Below are positions 1-9,703 of a stretch of 64,000 nt of DNA, piece after piece. Numbering within the stretch: position 1 is the stretch's first letter; every line of letters starts with the position of its first letter. The notes below the pieces were generated by a model. The model had not been told where the DNA came from and did no database searches. It worked only from the letters and a program-made list of their open reading frames with translations. Source of the stretch: an uncultured Bacilli bacterium (GTDB lineage Bacteria; Bacillota_I; Bacilli_A; RF39; UBA660); the NCBI GenBank assembly GCA_949425635.1, contig CASPWD010000007.1, positions 1 through 64,000 of the forward strand. The letters run 5' to 3'. The translations under genes and the position numbers were made by a program.

Positions 1-28
1 TAAACTTTTCTTCATATCTGAACACCTC

Positions 29-3007
29 CTATTCCATCTCTATAACGTATGGATTTGTTGATGTTCCATCACCATCTGCAAGGAATACGCCTGGTTTAAG
101 TGAAACCATTGGACGAATACCAACTTTCTTTGCAAGTTGTTCATATGAATATCCACTCAAATCTGGCCAATAAATTCCACCATTATTTCTAATAACATTC
201 ACATATGTAATACCATTAAAAAGGCTTGGAGTCATAGTCCAAAAATCCTGATTATTATATAAATATGTCGTATTTTGGTCTCTAAAAACTGCTCCAGCGA
301 ATCTCGCTTCATTAGCGGTTATCATACCAACAGGATATGTTAATTTTCCATTACCATTTGATAAATTCACTGTAAATTTATCTGCAATATTACAAGAACT
401 TTCTTCGTTAAGTACAAGTTTATAATAATTGCTCCAATACCCATTAAAATATAGATTTTCTAAAGAATTACCATCTTTTAACCAACCAGCATATTGTTCA
501 TCAGTACTTATTCCTCTATCATTACACCATACTGTATCTTCGAGCATATATGTATAAGAAGTCATATTAGATTGATACCATGAATCAACAGCTTTCTTTA
601 TATCTGATGATGTTGTATTTGATGAATTAGTAATCATATTTGCAACAGCATCTTCTATTTTTTCACCATTAGTTAAAGTTATATAATTTGGCTTCATATT
701 ACGCTCATCATCAGAAAAGAAATAATTAACAGAGCTACAAGTTGTTCCAGAATTCATACATGTATAATGATAACCATTTTTTATTTTAGAAATATTATTA
801 CCATAATCTAGTGCTTTCAAGCGCTGCGGATTTTGTAAAGTATAAACTCCATTAGAATAAGATACATCGTTACTATAGTACCAATAAATATTATTGGCTT
901 GAGCCTGCAAACTTGATCCTGTTTCTCCATTTCTTAACGTTATAACAGAACCATTAGTATAAACATATTTAATTTCAGAACATGTATTTCTAGGACTAGT
1001 ATAATAACAATAAGCATAACCTGGATAATTTCCAGGAGTTGTTGTAGAAATATAATTACTAACAACATATTGTGAGCCATTCCAAGAATAACTAGGACTT
1101 GCATACACTGTATATTTAGTTGAAGCACTATTAGATTGAATCCCAAGCAAATCTGGCCAATCATCATTAGAAATATACATTCGCTCTGTTTTGTACTGTT
1201 TTCCATACATGTACCCAATCATTGCTAACGAACCAACATCATCAGAAGTAGCAGAATTATACATGCCAGAACTAGTTGCTATAGTAGAGCTACCAGTTGT
1301 AGCTGTACACTTATTACCTGATGGTTGACCATTGTAAATTAACTTAATTCCACCAGTGTCTGTTGTTCTAACTATCTTCCAACAAAATCCACCAAACAAA
1401 ACATTGTTATCAGTAATATTTCCACGATAATATAAAATAGGATATTTGCTATTTTTTGAAGAGGATAAAGTATAAAGTCCTTGACCATTAGAAGTAGAAG
1501 ACCCTTCATTATAATTTATACCATTGTTATACAACACATATTCACTTTTGACATCATCCATTACTGCATCTTCTGATAACAATTCATAAAAAGTTGACCT
1601 AGTATTTATAGTTCCATCCATACTTTTAACAATAGATAATGACGTCCAAGTTCCACCTATATTCACATCTTCTGCTGGCATTATAAAGGAATTATCATTT
1701 ACAGTTTTAACGCCATCTGTTTCAACCTTCCATCCCTTAAATTGATACCCTTCACAAACCAATTCATCACTTACAATATCTTGTGTATGATATGGAAAAC
1801 CAACATCTTCTTTTGTAAATTTTATATTACATCCATCTGGGACATTTGCATTATATGTTATATCATACCATGACTTTAATACTGGTGTTAAATTAGAGGA
1901 AACAGATATATTAGAAATCTCAGGTGCAGAGGCAATAATTGTTGTATTAGCATTTGTCGGATAATAAGCTTCTTTCTTTACATACTTATCTTTTAATTTA
2001 GCCTTAATACTTAAACGAACTGTCATACCAGATTTTAATTTATTTTTTGGAACATTCCAAACAACTTTTTGAAGTCCATTCTCTGTCACTATATCTATAG
2101 TTCCAAAAGGAACTGTTATATCATCAACACTGGTTACATTAAAATATTCACTTATAGTATCACTAAAATCAAAAGATGTATAATAAAAAGATGTAAGTGC
2201 AGCAGTTGCTAATATTTCATTAAAACCATTATATTCACTATTAGAAATAGATGAACTAAACTGATAATCACTCATAGATTCTAAGTTTTCAATTATTTGA
2301 TATCCCATTTCATATTGGATAGCATTAGTTATTAAATATGGATATTTTTGTTTTAACAATTTATATTGAGCTTCATAAAGACCTTTACCTTCTGTAGGAT
2401 AACCGTCTGTAATAAAAATCATTTGAACTTCTGTTCCATCTTTTCGATTGTAATTTTGCATCAATTCTTCAACTTTTTTTAAAGCCAGATAATAATTTGT
2501 AGCTCCTTTTACTTCTAATTTATCTAGAACATTATTAATAACTGTTTTATCTCTTGTAAAATCACTTTCTATCTTAGCAGTACTATTAAAAGTTATAAAA
2601 GCCATACTATTATTAGTATTAGAAAATAAATCATCAGCTAAAAAGCCAATTGACTCTTTCATATCTTCTATTCTTTTCTCTGTCATACTTTCCGAAGTAT
2701 CTAAGACTATTATTATATCTCTGTAAACTCTTTTCTCTATAGGTTTAGTATTTATCACAAAATTAATTGTCGCCTCATCCACACCAGTCCACTCGGCAGA
2801 CTTTTGAACAAAAACACTTCCAGCTTGATTACTCGAATATCCTGAAGAACTGAAAGTAACAGACTTAACTTCCTTTGTATAACCAGTACTTAACAAGTTT
2901 AAACATTTAGATATAATTTCAGTATTTAAAAGAATTGTTCCAACAAAAAGAATAAATAGTAAAAGCACGATTTTTTTAACATTTTTATTAAAATAATTAC
3001 TCAACAT
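29..3007 (-). CDS. Large surface-anchored/secreted protein with N-terminal TM/signal segment, von Willebrand factor A domain, InlB/Listeria-Bacteroides-type repeat and C-terminal 'CWKIVRTTDTGGIKLIYNG...' module
   Basis: N-terminal hydrophobic segment; MIDAS-like 'IIIVLDTSESM'; 'CEGYQFKGW...MPAEDVNIGGTW' repeat-like motif; 992 aa ORF. Confidence 0.8.
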   Translation of the reverse strand: MLSNYFNKNVKKIVLLLFILFVGTILLNTEIISKCLNLLSTGYTKEVKSVTFSSSGYSSNQAGSVFVQKSAEWTGVDEATINFVINTKPIEKRVYRDIIIVLDTSESMTEKRIEDMKESIGFLADDLFSNTNNSMAFITFNSTAKIESDFTRDKTVINNVLDKLEVKGATNYYLALKKVEELMQNYNRKDGTEVQMIFITDGYPTEGKGLYEAQYKLLKQKYPYLITNAIQYEMGYQIIENLESMSDYQFSSSISNSEYNGFNEILATAALTSFYYTSFDFSDTISEYFNVTSVDDITVPFGTIDIVTENGLQKVVWNVPKNKLKSGMTVRLSIKAKLKDKYVKKEAYYPTNANTTIIASAPEISNISVSSNLTPVLKSWYDITYNANVPDGCNIKFTKEDVGFPYHTQDIVSDELVCEGYQFKGWKVETDGVKTVNDNSFIMPAEDVNIGGTWTSLSIVKSMDGTINTRSTFYELLSEDAVMDDVKSEYVLYNNGINYNEGSSTSNGQGLYTLSSSKNSKYPILYYRGNITDNNVLFGGFCWKIVRTTDTGGIKLIYNGQPSGNKCTATTGSSTIATSSGMYNSATSDDVGSLAMIGYMYGKQYKTERMYISNDDWPDLLGIQSNSASTKYTVYASPSYSWNGSQYVVSNYISTTTPGNYPGYAYCYYTSPRNTCSEIKYVYTNGSVITLRNGETGSSLQAQANNIYWYYSNDVSYSNGVYTLQNPQRLKALDYGNNISKIKNGYHYTCMNSGTTCSSVNYFFSDDERNMKPNYITLTNGEKIEDAVANMITNSSNTTSSDIKKAVDSWYQSNMTSYTYMLEDTVWCNDRGISTDEQYAGWLKDGNSLENLYFNGYWSNYYKLVLNEESSCNIADKFTVNLSNGNGKLTYPVGMITANEARFAGAVFRDQNTTYLYNNQDFWTMTPSLFNGITYVNVIRNNGGIYWPDLSGYSYEQLAKKVGIRPMVSLKPGVFLADGDGTSTNPYVIEME

Positions 3008-3069
3008 TATTTATCAACTACTTCCTACCATCATTATTTCCATATCATTTATCTAAAGTTATTTCTACA

Positions 3070-3172
3070 TTGTATTACAATTTGTATTATAAAGTATTTC
3101 AAAACATATTTCAACATTTTTTGTACTACATTTATGATAGTAATATTGTGTAACTTACTATTTGTAATACAA
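3070..3172. promoter_or_regulatory. Four TTGTANTACAA-like 11-bp palindromic sites (3070-3080, 3082-3092, 3121-3131, 3162-3172) in the divergent intergenic region; putative RHH operators
   Basis: TTGTATTACAA, TTGTATTATAA, TTGTACTACAT, TTGTAATACAA read directly; they overlap promoter elements on both strands. Confidence 0.7.
3086..3114 (-). promoter_or_regulatory. Sigma-A-type promoter for the vWA gene (TTGAAA-17-TATAAT)
   Basis: Minus strand -35 TTGAAA (3114-3109), 17-bp spacer, -10 TATAAT (3091-3086). Confidence 0.6.
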
Positions 3173-3221
3173 AATCCTTATAATTTAAAGTGAGTAAGTA
3201 CACAGAAAGGAAAGATTAATA

Positions 3222-3428
3222 GTGGAGAAGTTTAAACTTCCTGACATTAAGGAAGAACAGTCTGTCTTAAAGACTGTTCGCATTAAAGTTTCACTTTTAA
3301 AAAGAGTTGAAAAGCTATCCACAAGTAGCGATTTATCAGTAAATAGAATTATTAATGAATGTATAGAGTTTGCTTTAGATAACCTAAGTCAAGAAGATAA
3401 AGAAGTAATGAATAAAGAAGATGAATAA
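3222..3428 (+). CDS. Small ribbon-helix-helix (Arc/MetJ-like) DNA-binding protein
   Basis: 'LKTVRIKVSLLKRVEKLSTSSDLSVNRIINECIEFAL' has beta-strand plus two-helix RHH organisation; likely GTG/TTG or ATG start near 3222. Confidence 0.7.
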   Translation: MEKFKLPDIKEEQSVLKTVRIKVSLLKRVEKLSTSSDLSVNRIINECIEFALDNLSQEDKEVMNKEDE

Positions 3429-3453
3429 TCTTCTTTTTTTGAACCAACAAAAA

Positions 3454-3471
3454 ACGGATTTTTTAATCCGT
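3454..3471 (-). terminator. Rho-independent terminator overlapping the stop codon of the HAD-GtrA gene
   Basis: ACGGATT-TTTT-AATCCGT stem; minus strand followed by T-rich TTTTTTGTTGG. Confidence 0.6.
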
Positions 3472-4494
3472 CTTATTTTTAAATACAAACAATTTACTAA
3501 ACACATAATTTAAAACCATAATTAATACTTGAATAATAAATGTTGTAATTACAATCCATACATTTGAAGTTAAACCTAATAAATTAAAGAACACATATGT
3601 TAGAACCATTTCCATACCTAAAGTAAGCAATCTAGCTCCAACAAATTCTGATATTTCTTTCATTATATTTTTATTTTTACTTTTAAACACATATATTCTA
3701 TTAGTTACATAAGCAAATGCTACTGCACATACCCAAGAAACACATACACCAATTTGTGCATCCAACTTATTGTTAACATCCAATATTGTAAAATATAATC
3801 CCCATTTAACAACAATAGATACAACAGTAGTTAATCCACCTACTATTAAGTAATTCCATAATTCTTCATTTTTGTGATAAATACCCCATCCCCAACGCCA
3901 GAATCTAACTATTGGATTTGGTTTATATTCGTAATACTTATAAATCTTATTTCCTTTTACTAGGTATCCTGTTTCAGCTATTTCAATTAAAGGTAAATCA
4001 TTTATTGAATCAGTATACATCTCTCTAATAACAGCTTTAGGATATTTTTCTTTAAATATCTTAACCTTCTCTTTACTATGACAATTATTACCTCTTACTT
4101 CTCCAGTTTTAGGATTCATATCAGTTGCAAACAAATCTTTTACTTTATATTTATCTGCAATTGGTTTTAACCAAAAATATCCTGAAGCTGAAATAATAAT
4201 ATCATTTTTATGAGATTTCTTATCTTTCCAAAAATCTTTTATTTTGTATTCATGACTCTCCCAAAACTCTTTAACAAATTCATCTGTATCTGGAAATTCC
4301 TTTAAGAAAGAAAATACTTTATTTTTCATTTCTTCTTTACTCTTTATTTTCAATAAATAAAGTAATACTATTCCTAAAGAACCAATTAAACTTAATAAAA
4401 CCTTTGGTTTCTTTTTTATAGCAAAAAGAACTAAATCTATTCCAGAATCACCATCATATATAGTTCCATCAAAATCATATAAATCTAATTTCAT
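3463..4494 (-). CDS. HAD-family (HAD-IB-like) phosphatase fused to a C-terminal GtrA-like membrane domain
   Basis: 'MKLDLYDFDGTIYDGDS' HAD motif I; C-terminal four-TM 'YLIVGGLTTVVSIVVKWGLYF...YVTNRIYVFKSK' GtrA pattern. Confidence 0.8.
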   Translation of the reverse strand: MKLDLYDFDGTIYDGDSGIDLVLFAIKKKPKVLLSLIGSLGIVLLYLLKIKSKEEMKNKVFSFLKEFPDTDEFVKEFWESHEYKIKDFWKDKKSHKNDIIISASGYFWLKPIADKYKVKDLFATDMNPKTGEVRGNNCHSKEKVKIFKEKYPKAVIREMYTDSINDLPLIEIAETGYLVKGNKIYKYYEYKPNPIVRFWRWGWGIYHKNEELWNYLIVGGLTTVVSIVVKWGLYFTILDVNNKLDAQIGVCVSWVCAVAFAYVTNRIYVFKSKNKNIMKEISEFVGARLLTLGMEMVLTYVFFNLLGLTSNVWIVITTFIIQVLIMVLNYVFSKLFVFKNKTD

Positions 4495-4513
4495 TTTTAC
4501 ACCTACTTACTGC

Positions 4514-5590
4514 CTATTTTTTACTCTTTTTTTCTTTAACATTGGTTTCTTCTTTATGATGATTAAATAAAATATCTGTCTTTAATACTAAGAATAATAA
4601 TAGTAACATTAAAACAACATATATTGCTATTGCCATCTTAGAATCTCCAAGTACAAAGAAAATACTTACTGAAGCAAATAAAATATTTATTGCATAAATA
4701 ATTAAAACAGTACTTCTTACTCCAAATTTCATCTTTAATAATTGATGATGAAAATGATCTTTATCAGGAGCCGTTATCTTCTCTCCTTTTATTAATCTTC
4801 TAAATATAGCTAAGGCTGTATCAAATATTGGAATAGCAAGAATTACTATTGGAATAATTAATGAAGTTAATGTTGTTGCTTTAAACCCTAGTAAAGCTAT
4901 TACACTTATTGTGAAACCTAAAAATAAACTACCTGTATCACCCATAAATATCTTAGCTGGATGAAAGTTATGCAATAAAAATCCTAATGTAGAACCTAAC
5001 ATGATTAAAGATAATATTGTATCAAGACCTTGCATTTTATTTATAATAAAAGCTATTATAGCTATCGTCGCAAAATATATTGAAGATACTCCAGAAGCTA
5101 AACCATCCAAACCATCAATTAAATTTATAGCATTTGTTATACCTACAATAAAGATTATACTTATTATATAATTTAATGGTACAGGGAAATCTATATTAAT
5201 TCCTAACATATCAATATGATTTAAAGATATTTTTCCATAAAATACAACTATACAAGCTGCCACAATTTGCAAAAGGAATTTTACTTTAGCAGAAACAGGC
5301 TTTACATCATCAAATACTCCTGTTAAAACAACAATGAATCCACCAATAAGTATTGATAACATCTGAATAGACATTCTTGCAAACAGCATATAGCCCAATA
5401 AGAAAGCTCCAAATATCGCTAATCCACCCATTCTTGGTGTTGGTACTGTATGAGCTTTTCTTGCATTAGGAATATCCATTGCTCCAACATGTTCTGCCGC
5501 TTTTTTTACTAAAGGAACTAATAAAGCACTAGTTAAAAAAGTAACAAAGATAATCATAAAGACATTATGACCATTAACCATTAACTTCAT
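4514..5590 (-). CDS. tagO: Undecaprenyl-phosphate GlcNAc-1-phosphate transferase (TagO/WecA/MraY family)
   Basis: 'DIPNARKAHTVPTPRMGGLAIF', 'NLIDGLDGLASGVS', 'IFMGDTGSLFLGF', 'PDKDHFHHQL' signature motifs. Confidence 0.9.
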   Translation of the reverse strand: MKLMVNGHNVFMIIFVTFLTSALLVPLVKKAAEHVGAMDIPNARKAHTVPTPRMGGLAIFGAFLLGYMLFARMSIQMLSILIGGFIVVLTGVFDDVKPVSAKVKFLLQIVAACIVVFYGKISLNHIDMLGINIDFPVPLNYIISIIFIVGITNAINLIDGLDGLASGVSSIYFATIAIIAFIINKMQGLDTILSLIMLGSTLGFLLHNFHPAKIFMGDTGSLFLGFTISVIALLGFKATTLTSLIIPIVILAIPIFDTALAIFRRLIKGEKITAPDKDHFHHQLLKMKFGVRSTVLIIYAINILFASVSIFFVLGDSKMAIAIYVVLMLLLLFLVLKTDILFNHHKEETNVKEKKSKK

Positions 5591-5703
5591 ATAAAAATCA
5601 CCTAATACTATTATAAACTATTATAAAGGAAAACACAAAACAAGGATGTAAAGACATTTGCACTTTATTAAGAAATCTTAACAAAAAAAGAAGAACGCTC
5701 TCC

Positions 5704-7449
5704 TTACTTTGAAGATTTCTTCTTTTTAGTTTTTTTCTTATTTTTCTTATTCGTTTCAACTTCTTCAAGAATATCACTATCATCTACTATTTCATTTTCT
5801 TTAGTATTTAAAAAGTCGTCACGCATTTCTTGAAGTTCTTTTTCTTCTGCTTCTTTTTGCTCTTTCTCTAAACGTCTTAATTCTCTTTTAGAAAGTTCAA
5901 CTTCAGCTTCTTTTACTTCTTTATTAGCTTTAGCCTTACTCTCTTCTTTCTTATCTTGAGCATCCTTATCAATAAAGTCTAAAAATTGTGTATTTAACTC
6001 CTCAAGTTCTGGATCAATTTCCACTTCTTCAATTTTTTTCTTTCTCTTTCTTGTTTTCTTAGGAGTAACTTCTTCCTTCTTAGTTTCTTCTTTAACTTCC
6101 AATAAATCTTCTTTTACTGATTTATCAGTTTCTTCATTATTTGTTTTTTTACTTTCAATATACTCAATTAATTTATTTCTTTGTTTATCTTTTTTAGATA
6201 ACATAGAAAGTAAAACTATAATTATTAATATTGCTAAAGCAAGTCCACCAGCAAAAGCAATTGTCAAATAAAAGTAATCATTATTTGTTAATAAACCACC
6301 AGTATTTTCTTCTTTAATATATCTTTGGAAAGTACCTTCTTTAATATCATATCTATACCAGTTTTTAACACCATTACTAGCATTCATTCCGTATACTAAA
6401 ACAATATCATCATCTTCATTTTTATAATATACATCTGTTTCAACATCATTTATTGTAATACTCTTTTTATTTTCATACCCATCAACACGATCAGATATTT
6501 CTTCTATAATAAAGATAAATCCTTCATTTCCAACTTGTTTATATAAACGATAACTATTATTTTCATAAATATATAAACTTATATTACCTTCTTCATCTTT
6601 TAGCCCCACTAAAGTATATCCAGTTATTTCACTTGTAAATGCTGGTACTTCTGTATCCTCAATTGTGGTTGTTGTTGATGAATAATAAGTTGGTGCCTCT
6701 AAGGAATCACTCTTTCTTACTACATTATAACTATTACCATCTACATTTACTGTAATAGGATTCAATTCTTTACGATTAATAGTAATTGTATAAGTTTTCT
6801 TATTTCCTTTTTCCGCAGTTACGACTACTTCAAACTTATTTATCCCTTCAGATAATTCTTTTTTTCCTACACCTGTAACATGTGCACCACTATCTGATTT
6901 AGTCGCACTTATATCTACACTTTCAACATCATTTTCTACTTCTAAATTATATTCTAAAGTATTTTTACTAAATGATGGTGTTAGTTCATAACCATTAACA
7001 CTTAAAGATCTTAAATCAGCATCAGTACTATAGCTTGCTTCTATTTCTTGTTGAGTTTTTGCAGTTAAATTAACAGAACCAGCACTAGCATTAATTTTTT
7101 CTCCAGCGTCATCATACATAGCATATTCTCTAAGGCCAACTGTAGAAGAACCACTCTTGTTAGCTCTTAAAGTATATGTAACTTTACTATAACCAATAAG
7201 TGTACTACCAGTTCTTACACATGCTCCTCCAGTATCTGAAGTTGATGATACTAAGGAATATATAGATGTATCATAACTTAAACAATATTCCCATCCAGCT
7301 GCTCCTGATGCTGAAACTGTAACTACTACATTACTTCCTACTGTAACAGTTCTTTTATTTGTACTTACTGATAAGGAAGCAGCATTAGTTACACCTAATC
7401 CAATTATAAATAATAAAACCCCATATACAAAATATTTTACTTCTTTCAT
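5704..7449 (-). CDS. Membrane-anchored protein with N-terminal cohesin-like domain, cadherin-like beta-sandwich domain, TM helix and long charged cytoplasmic tail
   Basis: Signal peptide; 'VTVGSNVVVTVSASGAAGWEYCLSYDTSIYSLVSS...' cohesin-like; 'DLRSLSVNGYELTPSFSKNTLEYNLEV...KTYTITINR' cadherin-like; TM 'YLTIAFAGGLALAILIIIVLLSML'. Confidence 0.65.
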   Translation of the reverse strand: MKEVKYFVYGVLLFIIGLGVTNAASLSVSTNKRTVTVGSNVVVTVSASGAAGWEYCLSYDTSIYSLVSSTSDTGGACVRTGSTLIGYSKVTYTLRANKSGSSTVGLREYAMYDDAGEKINASAGSVNLTAKTQQEIEASYSTDADLRSLSVNGYELTPSFSKNTLEYNLEVENDVESVDISATKSDSGAHVTGVGKKELSEGINKFEVVVTAEKGNKKTYTITINRKELNPITVNVDGNSYNVVRKSDSLEAPTYYSSTTTTIEDTEVPAFTSEITGYTLVGLKDEEGNISLYIYENNSYRLYKQVGNEGFIFIIEEISDRVDGYENKKSITINDVETDVYYKNEDDDIVLVYGMNASNGVKNWYRYDIKEGTFQRYIKEENTGGLLTNNDYFYLTIAFAGGLALAILIIIVLLSMLSKKDKQRNKLIEYIESKKTNNEETDKSVKEDLLEVKEETKKEEVTPKKTRKRKKKIEEVEIDPELEELNTQFLDFIDKDAQDKKEESKAKANKEVKEAEVELSKRELRRLEKEQKEAEEKELQEMRDDFLNTKENEIVDDSDILEEVETNKKNKKKTKKKKSSK

Positions 7450-7468
7450 TTTATCCTTTTTTCCTCTC

Positions 7469-9496
7469 TTATAAGCTTAATTTACCTAAAATGTAACTTT
7501 GAATTAAGATTAAATCATTTATTTTTAAGTTACTATCATAGTTAATGTCAGCCGCATACATTTTTTCATTTGTTAATTTAGTTTTCTCTAAAATATGACT
7601 TTGTAATAGAATTAAATCATTTATTTTTACTGCTCCATCACCATTAATATCTCCTCTAACAGATATTATGTACGTTTTACTCTCTGATGTTCCTTTAATT
7701 GTTATTTTATCACCTGTTACTAAAACATTATCTTTTTTAGATTTACCATCTTTATCTGTAATTGTTGCTTCTCCATTATTTTTCTTAGCTGTATTTACAA
7801 GTGTATCAAGTGTTGTCCCAGGACTTATTCCAAACATATAGTTACCATTTACTCGAACATCCATTTTTGAAACAACATCTTGTACAGTTACATTATGAAT
7901 CGGCAGAACTTGTTTTATTTCAACACTATATTCTGTTTTTGTTCCATCTTCTGCTGTAACTATAAATGTTACCTTAGCAATGCCATTTATAAAGTTTATT
8001 TTTGCTGTATTATTCTCAAAAGTAACATCGTTACTACTAATCTTACTTAAAGAACTATTTGGAGAGACACTTAATGTAACAAAATTATCTTCAGTCACTA
8101 AGTTAACTCCAGCATATTCAGTTCTCGTTTTATTAAATCCAGATATTAATTTACCATTAACATTAAGACTACTTAATGTCGTATCACTATTCTTATCCAC
8201 TGGTTGATAAGCATTATCTCCCATATTTTTATAAACTGGAATAACAAATTCAAAATCGCTATCTATTAAATTCCCAGCATTATAAGCATTTCTCATAATT
8301 TGTCCTTCGGACATCGGTGCATAACCATTTGTCATATATTGATGTAAGAACATAGTTGACTGTGTATAACTAGATACATTAAATTTTTGAAAATAATTAG
8401 TATTCTGCCCTGCTTTAACATACTGCTTACCAATAAATTCAGCTCCTCCAACTATAGCTTTTTCTGGAGTATCCCAAGGTCTTCCATATGAATTACCATC
8501 AATATATCCCGCAGCATAAGCAATTCCCCTATGAACAGGATTTTTATAACCAGATGAATTATATGATCCAACATTAAAGAAATTATAAAAACCATCTAAA
8601 GTTCTTCCATCAGGATTAGTATTATTGGAAACAGTTGTATATTTCCCTGTAACAGGAGCATAATTTTTATTATCAGCACCTTCTTGTTGACTTCGAGCCA
8701 TCAAATGAAGAGCATTAATATTCAGTTTTTCAGCTGCTGTCGTAAATTCTTTATAATAATTAGATAAATTACCAGATTTAGATATTCTAGAAAGAGCTGC
8801 ATCATTTATTACATTTGTATTCTTTTCCAAGTTTAAGAATTGAAAAATCAAAGTATCAAATAAACTATTACGTGGATCCATAAGAGAAATAATCGCCTTA
8901 CTATTTATATACATATAATTATCGCCATTTGAAACATATTCATTTACAAGAGGTACACCATCACGATAGATATAATAATTAGGATTCAAAGTTTGCAATG
9001 AAACTTTTTCTTCTTCTTTAACAGAAGCCTCTTCTAAAGTATAATCAACATAATCTGCTTTAAATATCCACTTTGGATGTTTAGCATGTAAGTAATAAAG
9101 ATAAGGACAATAGCTTTCAGGAAAATTATTTTTTTGTAAATTAGAACAATATGTATTATACTCTTCTATTCCAGCTATATTAGTATTTGCAATATTATTA
9201 GTCACATTAGTAATTAAATTTTTTGAAGTATAACCTTCTACATTACCATCATAAATTATTTTATATAAACTTCCAGACGAACCTACAACTTTTACTCTTG
9301 TACCATATATAAGTTCAGTAACAGCAGAATCATTATTAAAATTCGGTTCATCATGAATGACTAAAGAATAAACATTGACCATTCCTTCAAAAGGATAACT
9401 TTCAGCCGCCTGAATTTCTTCTACATTAGAAGTAAGTACAAAAACACTAGATATAGTAAACAATATAACTAACATAATTTTTAATATCTTTTTCAT
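7469..9496 (-). CDS. Secreted N-acetylglucosaminidase-type autolysin with SH3-like, cadherin-like and C-terminal dockerin domains
   Basis: Signal peptide; 'NALHLMARSQQEGADNKNYAPVTGKYT...YNFFNVGSYNSSG' glucosaminidase motifs; duplicated 'DINGDGAVKINDLILLQSHIL / DINYDSNLKINDLILIQSYIL' dockerin calcium loops. Confidence 0.85.
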   Translation of the reverse strand: MKKILKIMLVILFTISSVFVLTSNVEEIQAAESYPFEGMVNVYSLVIHDEPNFNNDSAVTELIYGTRVKVVGSSGSLYKIIYDGNVEGYTSKNLITNVTNNIANTNIAGIEEYNTYCSNLQKNNFPESYCPYLYYLHAKHPKWIFKADYVDYTLEEASVKEEEKVSLQTLNPNYYIYRDGVPLVNEYVSNGDNYMYINSKAIISLMDPRNSLFDTLIFQFLNLEKNTNVINDAALSRISKSGNLSNYYKEFTTAAEKLNINALHLMARSQQEGADNKNYAPVTGKYTTVSNNTNPDGRTLDGFYNFFNVGSYNSSGYKNPVHRGIAYAAGYIDGNSYGRPWDTPEKAIVGGAEFIGKQYVKAGQNTNYFQKFNVSSYTQSTMFLHQYMTNGYAPMSEGQIMRNAYNAGNLIDSDFEFVIPVYKNMGDNAYQPVDKNSDTTLSSLNVNGKLISGFNKTRTEYAGVNLVTEDNFVTLSVSPNSSLSKISSNDVTFENNTAKINFINGIAKVTFIVTAEDGTKTEYSVEIKQVLPIHNVTVQDVVSKMDVRVNGNYMFGISPGTTLDTLVNTAKKNNGEATITDKDGKSKKDNVLVTGDKITIKGTSESKTYIISVRGDINGDGAVKINDLILLQSHILEKTKLTNEKMYAADINYDSNLKINDLILIQSYILGKLSL

Positions 9497-9703
9497 ATAT
9501 ACTTACCTCCTCTATTTTACGCATTTTTACATATTTAATTATATCATACTTATCATTCGACATTATACGACATAACATACAAAAATGTCCAAGTATGTAA
9601 AGTTACATATGTTTATAAATGTGATTTGTTTACATAGTTAAATTGTGATATAATTTATGATAGAAAAATATTATAAAAAAGGTATAAAAAGTTAGGTGAT
9701 TTA

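Noticed and set aside
940-1218. 92-aa minus-strand ORF inside the vWA gene
   Set aside because: Alternate-frame ORF of a low-GC gene; hydrophobic nonsense composition, no RBS
5598-5783. 61-aa ORF downstream of the cohesin-like gene
   Set aside because: Overlaps the Lys-rich tail region in another frame; start/stop placement and composition look fortuitous
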